Assembly (NCBI GenBank): GCA_039962225.1
Contig: JAMPKV010000006.1
Coordinates: forward strand, 186,001 to 250,000
Source: Microcoleus sp. AS-A8
GTDB taxonomy: Bacteria; Cyanobacteriota; Cyanobacteriia; Cyanobacteriales; Coleofasciculaceae
Length of the DNA stretch: 64,000 nt
Direction of reading: 5' to 3'
The notes beneath the pieces were generated by a model. The model was not told the origin of the DNA. It saw nothing but the letters and a program-made list of their open reading frames with translations, and searched no databases. A program made the position numbers and the translations under genes. Numbering within the stretch: position 1 is the first letter of the stretch; every line of letters begins with the position of its first letter. Positions 17,672-24,605 of this stretch are shown in pieces.

Positions 17672-19921
17672 TCATTCACCTGAAAACAGCATTAGCTGCT
17701 CGACTTCAGCCGCTTTTTCGGTTAGGTCAAGTTCGCGGTAGAGTTGCAGACTCTCGGATAAGAATTGGTGAGCGATCGCTTCAGCATTGGCTTGGTTGCG
17801 TTGGGCGCGTTTTAGGTAGATTTCGCCTAAGAGTTTGCGGGCGGCTGCTTCTAGTTTGCGACGGTTGTAGTCTTGGAAGATTTGCAGGGATTCTTGGGCG
17901 AGTGCTTCTGCTTGATTGAGGTTTTCTAGGGCACTGACTTCTAGATAGGCGCGTGCCATGTCGAGAGTTTCATCGGCTCGATCTACGGTTTCTCCGAGTT
18001 CGGTGAGGTAGGTTAAGCCTGTGTTGTAATAGGCTTCAAATTGGGCAATTTGTTCGGGTAGGGATGAGTCGTCGGGAGCTAACAGGCGTAGGCGTTCTGA
18101 GTAGAGTAAGCCAAGGGCGGTGTAGTCGTAGGCGAGGTTTTCTTTGTAGTCGCCTGCGGTATTGAGTTGGATGGCTGGACGGATGTTTTGTTCGGCTTGG
18201 GTGAGTAAGTTGGAGGCTTCTGCTGTGTCTGGGGTATTTTTTGCTAGTAAGCGTTGGCTGTTAGCAATTGCTCGAAAATTCCAAGCTGAGCCTTGCTCCA
18301 AGCCTAGCTTTTGACAAAGGGTAAGGCTCTGTTGGCAATACTCTATTGCCTGCTCATATTTACCCCAGTCGCCATAGCAAGCAGCTAGCAGACTCCATAA
18401 CTTAGCCACATCCTGCTCTTGACCCAACTGCATCAGCCTGCGGCTTTCTTGCTCAAACACCTCATCCAACCCATCCAGCAGCATCAAGCACTGCCCTTGG
18501 CGCATCTGTTCACACAGCAATTGATGAATATCCGCCTCTTCCCCCCCTTGTGAATTAAACGGCATACCCTCCTCTAACTCCAGCTCCCCCCTTAATAAGG
18601 GGGGTTGGGGGGATATCCCCTCAGAGTGCAAGGAGGGAGCTAAATCGGGGTGAGCATTCCTCTCTGGCTCCCCCCTTTTTAACCGAAGCTTTAGTGAGGA
18701 GGGCAGGGGGGGATCTAAATCTGGGGGAGAGGTTATCGCCTCAGCCCCAGTCTTAAAGTAAGCTTCCCACTGCCGATAAAACTGCCGCAAATAGTCCAAC
18801 AAACTCAAATCCGGTTCCTGAGCCAACCGCTCCGCATAGTCAGCAATGCGAAAGAAAATCGGCAACAGAGATTTCCCCAACTCCTCCTGCCCTTCACCAC
18901 CTGCAACGAACTCCATCCCATCCCGCTTAGCCATGCCAAAATGCAGCGCCAGATACCGCAACAGCGTCGTCTTCCCCGCACCTGGCGCACCCAAAATCAC
19001 ACAGTACTGGTTCTCCCGCACCGCCTGCGACAAATCAACCTTTTGCGTCACCGTCTTAGTACTAACAGCATCGGGCACAAAATCCGGCACCAACGGCTCA
19101 AACTCATCCAGCAACTCAAACTCATCCAGCGCCGAACCCCCACGCCTCCCTTTACCCACATGCCGCGAAGTCATCACCTCCCATTCCCGATACCCTCGCT
19201 CCGAGGTTTCCGTCACCTGCTGTCGCCGTACCGCTTGTAACGACACATAAATCTGATCCAGAAAAATATCCACCTGGCGCTGCACCTGCATCACACCACT
19301 GATTTTGAGATACGAATTCTCCGCAATCAGCCACTCCAAATAAGGATAAAACAAAGGATTGAAAACGGGACGCGCCTCAAACTGCACCACCTTCCCCCGC
19401 CAATCCCAAAAATCTGGCGCACGGTTGCGAAACTCATCTAAAAACTCAACCTTATTCAGCCAAAAAATCAGCACCAATTCCCGCTTAAACAGCGAATCTC
19501 TCCCTAAACGAACTTCTTGTACAGCTTCCTGAGCCGCATCCAAATCCACATAAATTAATTTTCTCCTCAAAGCCACCTCACAGGCAGTACGAGCAAGCCG
19601 CACCAAATCCCGCATTACACCTCCACTCTTTTCACAAATTAGCTCCAGCGCATCGGGATTAAACAAACTTTTGTACTTATCTCCTAATCGTGCCAATCGC
19701 TTGTTAATCACACTAATAAGCAGCTCTCGTCCTAATTGATTAGGATTTGTTGTCGGAGCAAGATTTTGACCACAATCAAAAACAGGAGGATTCGTCAAAT
19801 CTAGGCATTTTTGAAAACTCTCCATCGGCTGACGAAAGCTAGGCGAGTATCTCAGCGCACTGTGGACGGGTCGTGTAATCTTTCGGGTCATACCCGTTTT
19901 AGGCAAGTATAGCCGAGACAT
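17672..19921 (-). CDS. Chimeric AAA-lid/NACHT/TPR protein
   Basis: 749 residues made of three pieces. Residues ~60-140 resemble the C-terminal lid of an Orc/AAA-type ATPase (ALELICEKSGGVMRDLVRLA) whose P-loop half is missing. Residues ~300-490 are a NACHT NTPase with Walker A GAPGAGKTTLL (311-321) and Walker B LMLLDGLDEV (479-488). Directly after Walker B the sequence switches to TPR-like helices (YGDWGKYEQAIEYCQQSL, residues 517-534, then to the end), so the second half of the NACHT module has been lost. Residues ~398-452 are translated from inserted palindromic repeat DNA. The frame is intact, so it may be expressed, but ATPase function is doubtful. A STAND-type regulator is the nearest family role. 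Confidence 0.72.
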   Translation of the reverse strand: MSRLYLPKTGMTRKITRPVHSALRYSPSFRQPMESFQKCLDLTNPPVFDCGQNLAPTTNPNQLGRELLISVINKRLARLGDKYKSLFNPDALELICEKSGGVMRDLVRLARTACEVALRRKLIYVDLDAAQEAVQEVRLGRDSLFKRELVLIFWLNKVEFLDEFRNRAPDFWDWRGKVVQFEARPVFNPLFYPYLEWLIAENSYLKISGVMQVQRQVDIFLDQIYVSLQAVRRQQVTETSERGYREWEVMTSRHVGKGRRGGSALDEFELLDEFEPLVPDFVPDAVSTKTVTQKVDLSQAVRENQYCVILGAPGAGKTTLLRYLALHFGMAKRDGMEFVAGGEGQEELGKSLLPIFFRIADYAERLAQEPDLSLLDYLRQFYRQWEAYFKTGAEAITSPPDLDPPLPSSLKLRLKRGEPERNAHPDLAPSLHSEGISPQPPLLRGELELEEGMPFNSQGGEEADIHQLLCEQMRQGQCLMLLDGLDEVFEQESRRLMQLGQEQDVAKLWSLLAACYGDWGKYEQAIEYCQQSLTLCQKLGLEQGSAWNFRAIANSQRLLAKNTPDTAEASNLLTQAEQNIRPAIQLNTAGDYKENLAYDYTALGLLYSERLRLLAPDDSSLPEQIAQFEAYYNTGLTYLTELGETVDRADETLDMARAYLEVSALENLNQAEALAQESLQIFQDYNRRKLEAAARKLLGEIYLKRAQRNQANAEAIAHQFLSESLQLYRELDLTEKAAEVEQLMLFSGE
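18590..18735. repeat. C-tract/G-tract interspersed repeats inside the NACHT gene
   Basis: CTCCCCCCTTAATAAGGGGG plus GTTGGGGGGAT begins at 18593, and a second related unit (CTCCCCCCTTTTTAACCGAAG with GAGGGCAGGGGGGGATC) follows from 18668. Such short C/G-tract palindromic repeats are common between genes in filamentous cyanobacteria. Here they lie inside the coding sequence and are translated as proline- and leucine-rich residues (QPPLLRGELELEEG) without a frame break. Confidence 0.75.
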
Positions 19922-20077
19922 CTGAAGCTGTTGGTGAAGCGCGATCGCAAAAGCCTAACAAATCCTTGTTCACACCAACGGCTGATTCCCTCAATCTTTG
20001 AACTTGGGACAATCAACCTATAGGCTTGTTCGGACTTCACCAGGAAAGTCAATGAGCGACGAGCACAAGGTAAGGGA

Positions 20078-20551
20078 ATGATTAAATCTTGGATGGTGAT
20101 CGGGGCTGTGGCTCTAACAGTAGTTTTGGGTGGTGGATTAATTACACCCGACGGTGCTAGATGGTTCAACCGCCTACAGCGTCCGAGATGGCTAACGTTT
20201 GAAGCAGCCATTCCCTTTATCTGGACTGTTATTTATATTTGCGCGGCTTGGTCAGCTTATATTGTTTGGGAAAATGCCCCAGGTAGGACTAACACTTGGT
20301 GGTTGATGGGCTTATATTTTCTGTTAGAAATAGTTACCACCGCCTATACACCCGTGATGTTCAGACTCCGTAGCCTCAAGGTAGGTACGATTATTGGTGG
20401 TGCTGGTGCTGTGATAGGCATTATCTTGGCAGTACTTGTCTGGCCTATTTCAAGGTGGGCTTCTTTGTTACTACTGCCCTACGTGATTTGGAGTCCCATT
20501 GGGACTTATACCACCTGGGAGATGATGCAACTCAATCCTGAAGATGCCTAA
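20078..20551 (+). CDS. tspO: TspO/MBR family membrane protein
   Basis: 157 residues with five predicted membrane helices, the family norm. The diagnostic segment PRWLTFEAAIPFIWTVIYIC followed by AAWSAYIVW (about residues 36-64) matches the tryptophan-rich sensory protein/peripheral benzodiazepine receptor family, which binds porphyrins and related tetrapyrroles. Later segments NTWWLMGLYFLLE and PYVIWSPIGTYTTWEM fit helices 3 and 5. It is divergent from the NACHT-TPR gene and stands alone. A role in tetrapyrrole or stress signalling is the family expectation. Confidence 0.88.
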   Translation: MIKSWMVIGAVALTVVLGGGLITPDGARWFNRLQRPRWLTFEAAIPFIWTVIYICAAWSAYIVWENAPGRTNTWWLMGLYFLLEIVTTAYTPVMFRLRSLKVGTIIGGAGAVIGIILAVLVWPISRWASLLLLPYVIWSPIGTYTTWEMMQLNPEDA

Positions 20552-20683
20552 GTCTATGGCCTGGAAAAGCTAAAATCATGCGAATATTGCCGCCAAAGTT
20601 GTCAAAAAAACCCGATAATGAACAACTGTCTGTCTTTCTTTAGGGATAAGACTTTGGTAGGCGTTGGCGTCTTAGGGGGTGTG

Positions 20684-20902
20684 ATGAATTTACTTCGAGG
20701 TAGATTACTGCTTTTGACTGAACAGCTCCCTAACCTAATCGAACAACTTTCTGATGAGAATTTGCAAGAGGCTTGGCTCGTCCTTCAGCCGCTTTACTAT
20801 AACCTGTATATGCTCATCGCCATGCAAGAGTCGATGCGAACGGTAAGACCGGGGGATATGCTCACCCGTGAACAGGCGTTGCGATTCTTACAGTTTCCCT
20901 AA
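20684..20902 (+). CDS. Small protein paired with a RelE-like toxin (putative antitoxin)
   Basis: About 72 residues from ATG 20684 (MNLLRGRLLLL); the longer frame from 20618 adds an unlikely N-terminus. The sequence has EQLPNLIEQLSDENLQEAWL, predicted to be helical, and ends GDMLTREQALRFLQFP. It resembles short antitoxin-like proteins that precede RelE/ParE toxins in cyanobacteria. It lies 57 bases upstream of the RelE-like gene on the same strand. No classical RHH or MazE motif is visible, so the antitoxin call rests on size and position. Confidence 0.6.
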   Translation: MNLLRGRLLLLTEQLPNLIEQLSDENLQEAWLVLQPLYYNLYMLIAMQESMRTVRPGDMLTREQALRFLQFP

Positions 20903-20959
20903 GATTACCGGATGATGATTGTCAACCAAGATTTGTAGTTTGGAGCCAGCACCCACCTT

Positions 20960-21217
20960 GTGAGCATAGAAGTGCGCTATGCCCGATCCTTTTTAGAAGA
21001 TCTCAAAAATTTAGAGTCAGCGGCTTACCAACAGGTTTGCCACGTCGTCTTCGATCAGTTCATCGGACTCAAACAAATTCAAGACCTGCCAGAGCTGCAC
21101 CGAATCAGCTCTGATGCAATTTTTTACAGATTTACCATCGACAACTACTTAGTCGGGATTGAAGTTACCGGTCAGATTGTGAAATTTTTGCGCGTTCTAC
21201 CCAAACCCTATATTTGA
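20960..21217 (+). CDS. RelE/ParE-family toxin-like protein
   Basis: 85 residues from a GTG start. The pattern VRYARSFLEDLKNLE near the N-terminus, a short central HRISSDAIFYRFTIDNYLVGIEV and the C-terminal VKFLRVLPKP match the RelE/ParE mRNA-interferase fold in length and strand order. Basic residues in the last strands fit, although the catalytic residues vary too much in this family to judge activity. It follows its presumed antitoxin by 57 bases and precedes pgi by 52. Confidence 0.75.
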   Translation: MSIEVRYARSFLEDLKNLESAAYQQVCHVVFDQFIGLKQIQDLPELHRISSDAIFYRFTIDNYLVGIEVTGQIVKFLRVLPKPYI

Positions 21218-21269
21218 GTCCTCTTAAACTTGTGATTGGCAAGACACGAAGTTTGAGAGCAATTAATTT

Positions 21270-22856
21270 ATGGACGCCGCTACTCTTTGGCAACGCTACC
21301 AAGACTGGTTATTCTACCATAAAGAGTTGGAATTCTATCTCGATATCAGTCGTATGCGCTTTGATGAAGCTTTTGTCGAGGCATTGCGACCGAAATTTGA
21401 GAAGGCGTTTCAAAATATGGACGCTTTGGAGAAAGGTGACATCGCCAACCCAGATGAAAACCGCATGGTCGGTCACTACTGGCTACGAGACGCCGATTTA
21501 GCCCCAACTCCAGAACTGCGGGACGAAATCCTCAACACCCTCAAACAAATCGAAGACTTCACCGAAAAAATCCAGACGGGTGCCATCCATCCCTCTGGAA
21601 AGTCCCAATTCACCGATGTCCTGTCCATCGGCATTGGGGGTTCTGCCTTAGGGCCTGAGTTTGTGGCTGAAGCCTTAGCCCCCGTCTCTCCAGCACTCGC
21701 CATTCACTTTATTGACAATACCGATCCCGCTGGTATTGATAAAGTCATGGCTCAACTGCAAGACAAACTCGATAGCACCTTAGTCCTCGTTATCTCCAAG
21801 TCTGGAGGCACGCCGGAAACCCGTAACGGCATGATTGAGGTGAAAAAAGTCTACGAGTCCAAGAATTTGAACTTTGCGTCCCATGCCGTGGCAATCACTG
21901 GCACAGACAGCAACTTGGATCAACTCGCTAAATCTGAAGGTTGGCTAGCCAGCTTTCCTATGTACGACTGGGTGGGAGGGCGCACCTCAGAACTGTCAGC
22001 CGTGGGACTCCTCCCCGCCGCGCTGCAAGGCATTGACATCCGTGAAATGCTTGACGGTGCCAAGGAGATGGATGCTGTTACCCGAATACCCAAGCTCGAA
22101 GGCAACCCAGCCGCCATGCTAGCTCTCTGTTGGTACTTTGCCGGGAATGGCAAGGGTGAGAAAGATATGGTGGTTTTACCTTATAAGGACAGCTTGCTCC
22201 TCTTCTCACGCTACTTACAGCAGTTGGTGATGGAATCTCTGGGCAAGGAGAAAGACTTGGAGGGCAATGTTGTCTATCAGGGAATTGCCGTCTATGGTAA
22301 CAAAGGTTCAACTGACCAACACGCCTACGTGCAGCAGTTGCGCGAGGGAGTCGCTAATTTCTTTGTCACATTCATTGAAGTTTTAGAAGACCGACAAGGA
22401 ATCTCTCCGGAAGTCGAACCAGGAGTAACCTCAGGCGATTATCTATCGGGTTTATTGCAGGGGACTCGACAAGCCCTGTATGAGAATCTGCGGGACTCGA
22501 TCACGGTAACGATTCCTCAAGTCAATCCCCGCACTGTGGGCGCTCTGATTGCCTTGTACGAGCGTGCAGTGGGTCTTTATGGTTTCCTCGTGAATATCAA
22601 CGCTTACCATCAGCCTGGAGTCGAAGCAGGCAAGAAAGCGGCGGCGGCTGTTCTGGATTTGCAGAAACAGGTGATGCAGGTACTTCAGGCAGAAGATGCT
22701 CCCCTGTCTCTTTCTGAGTTGGCTCAAAAAATCGGAACACCGGAGCGGGTTGAATCAATTTATATTCTGTTGCGTCATCTCCAAGCTAACCAGCGAGGTG
22801 TTGTCTTAGAAGGCAATCCGGGGCAACCGAGCAGCTTAAAGGTATCAGCCAGTTGA
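21270..22856 (+). CDS. pgi: Glucose-6-phosphate isomerase
   Basis: 528 residues, the cyanobacterial length. Interconverts glucose-6-phosphate and fructose-6-phosphate in the cytoplasm, linking glycolysis, gluconeogenesis and the oxidative pentose phosphate and Calvin cycles. Visible motifs are [18 protein letters not shown] (phosphate-binding), [15 protein letters not shown], and [13 protein letters not shown]; the C-terminal [15 protein letters not shown] carries the conserved GVExGK active-site lysine. The helical C-terminal tail ends in [17 protein letters not shown]. It is followed by a palindrome that may act as its terminator. Confidence 0.97.
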   Translation: MDAATLWQRYQDWLFYHKELEFYLDISRMRFDEAFVEALRPKFEKAFQNMDALEKGDIANPDENRMVGHYWLRDADLAPTPELRDEILNTLKQIEDFTEKIQTGAIHPSGKSQFTDVLSIGIGGSALGPEFVAEALAPVSPALAIHFIDNTDPAGIDKVMAQLQDKLDSTLVLVISKSGGTPETRNGMIEVKKVYESKNLNFASHAVAITGTDSNLDQLAKSEGWLASFPMYDWVGGRTSELSAVGLLPAALQGIDIREMLDGAKEMDAVTRIPKLEGNPAAMLALCWYFAGNGKGEKDMVVLPYKDSLLLFSRYLQQLVMESLGKEKDLEGNVVYQGIAVYGNKGSTDQHAYVQQLREGVANFFVTFIEVLEDRQGISPEVEPGVTSGDYLSGLLQGTRQALYENLRDSITVTIPQVNPRTVGALIALYERAVGLYGFLVNINAYHQPGVEAGKKAAAAVLDLQKQVMQVLQAEDAPLSLSELAQKIGTPERVESIYILLRHLQANQRGVVLEGNPGQPSSLKVSAS

Positions 22857-23187
22857 TTTGAGGGGTACTGATATCCCTTCGTAGTGAGCGCTTTAGCGCT
22901 AAAGCGCTCGCTACAAACCCTTCGCCTAGCTCTCAGAGGTGGGATAATACCAAATCCGCTTTGCTCAGCCCCTTTTTACGTAGAGTGGGGACTGTCCACC
23001 TTCAGGAAGAATTGAGGTAATACGACTTTGCCCACAGGATCATGAGATCTGGGAGGTAGTAGCTGTACACTGAGTTAGGGCACAGTTTTAGCATTGAGAA
23101 CCTAGACACAATAGTTTTTAGGTTTCTGCTGAGTTAACCAGATATGACCTAGCGTAAGAGTAGACTCGCTCTTAGATTCAGTACCCC
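22857..23187. other. Intergenic region with near-perfect palindrome (22881-22914)
   Basis: 331 bases. At 22881-22914 lies a 34-nt palindrome (GTAGTGAGCGCTTTAGC and its mirror), perfect except for one pair. It could fold as a stable hairpin at the 3' end of pgi but lacks a T tract, so it is equally likely a dispersed cyanobacterial palindrome. The rest shows no gene; the promoter of the response regulator gene should lie here. Confidence 0.65.
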
Positions 23188-23871
23188 ATGCCATTGATTA
23201 TCCTGGTTGCAGATGACAACCTGGGAACCCGTCTTTCCGTCAGTGATTATCTAGAGATGTCTGGCTACTCAGTCATCGTAGCTGAAGATGGCCAGGAAGC
23301 TCTCTCGAAAATCGAAAAGTACCATCCTCACCTACTGGTGACGGATATCAACATGCCCCGCATGGACGGCTATGAGCTGGTGAAAAGGCTTCGTCAGCAA
23401 CCATCGTTTCGCTTGTTGCCGATTGTGCTTTTAACCGAACGCGCGACTACGAAGGAACGCATTGAGGGCTATGAATCAGGGTGTGATGTTTACCTGCCAA
23501 AGCCTTTTGAGATGGATGAATTGGGCGCGGTTATCCGCAATCTTGTGGAGCGCCAACTGGATCGGAAAGTTTCCTTCCCCGACTCGCGGAAAGCCTCAGA
23601 TCGTCCATCTGATTGGGACTCGCCATCGACACAAGAGAAGATGCCAGGGGAGGCGATCGCTCCCAATTCTACCGCCATTGAGTTGACTGAGCGAGAAAAG
23701 GAAGTGTTAGTTTTGCTGGCCATAGGTTTATCCAACGTTGAAATTGGCAAGAAGCTGTACCGCAGTCCTCGGACAGTGGAAAAGCACGTCAGCAGTCTTT
23801 TACGAAAAACAGAAACGAGTAACAGAGCTGAACTGATACGATTTGCCTTAAAAAATCATTTGGTTAATTAA
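23188..23871 (+). CDS. Response regulator, REC-LuxR type
   Basis: 227 residues. The receiver domain (1-~125) has the acidic pair in VADDN, phospho-acceptor Asp53 in VTDINMPRMDG, and the conserved Lys in LPKPFEMDEL. After a variable linker, a GerE/LuxR-type HTH (~165-225) reads LTEREKEVLVLLAIGLSNVEIG and SPRTVEKHVSSLLRKT. It is a DNA-binding transcription regulator driven by phosphorylation. The kinase gene 735 bases downstream on the same strand is a possible partner, but the gap makes this uncertain. Confidence 0.93.
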   Translation: MPLIILVADDNLGTRLSVSDYLEMSGYSVIVAEDGQEALSKIEKYHPHLLVTDINMPRMDGYELVKRLRQQPSFRLLPIVLLTERATTKERIEGYESGCDVYLPKPFEMDELGAVIRNLVERQLDRKVSFPDSRKASDRPSDWDSPSTQEKMPGEAIAPNSTAIELTEREKEVLVLLAIGLSNVEIGKKLYRSPRTVEKHVSSLLRKTETSNRAELIRFALKNHLVN

Positions 23872-24605
23872 ATTCACTGATTTTTCCAAAGCAGGAGAGT
23901 GGCGGATGAAGACATCTGGCTAAGCTACAGGGTTTTATGAGAAAATAACGCCAAAAATTTATAATTCTTTTTTCTAAGAGCCGCTCACTCGGATGGGGCC
24001 GCTCTTGGTTTTTGGGGCTAAAATTTGTGCTTCAGTTATTATAAAACCCGATAGTAAGGGTACCTGGCGGAATGATTGAAAATACTCGAACTTGAGAAGG
24101 GCAAGTTTGACTATTCAACTTTTTGCTCAAAGGCAATGCTGTTTTCTCAAAACCAGAAATACTCAACGAAGCTCCAACCGTTCGGAATTGATCATCCAAG
24201 GGCGGTTTACCCTACCTAGGAGCGTAAATTAGCGTATCTATAAACTCTATATTCAAGGCAGTTATATAGTAAATTCTCAGAGAAGGCAGAAGGGTCAGGA
24301 AAAATTGCAGCTAAAATCATCTTTTTGCACAGGAGAGTAACGCCGAACTCAAAACTCCAAGAAATCCGGACAGAAAAAAGATAAATTGTCTTGAATTGAA
24401 GGCGCTTTAATCACCCGATCGGGTGATTAAACTTAACCCAAGGTAGAACTCTCAAGGAGAACTTTGTCAAAGCTTTATTTAACAAGTCCTACGTCTCATC
24501 CACCTGGGGGAAGTCGAGAACTGTGCAATGATCGAAGCTATTTTTAGAGGTGATTTATCAAAGGAAAGCACAAGTGAGAACCAGAATTTTTAGGGTCTTA
24601 GCAAA
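23872..24605. other. Intergenic region between response regulator and MASE1 kinase
   Basis: 734 bases with no convincing gene. A weak hairpin (AAGAGC at 23976-23981 with GCTCTT at 24001-24006) followed by GGTTTTTGG may end the response regulator transcript. The 26-nt perfect palindrome listed separately lies 175 bases before the kinase start. Confidence 0.45.
24406..24431. promoter_or_regulatory. 26-nt perfect palindrome, possible operator
   Basis: TTTAATCACCCGA is followed directly by its exact reverse complement TCGGGTGATTAAA. There is no loop and no T tract, which fits a dimeric-protein binding site better than a terminator. It sits upstream of the MASE1 kinase gene and downstream of the LuxR-type regulator. 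Binding by any protein is untested. Confidence 0.5.
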
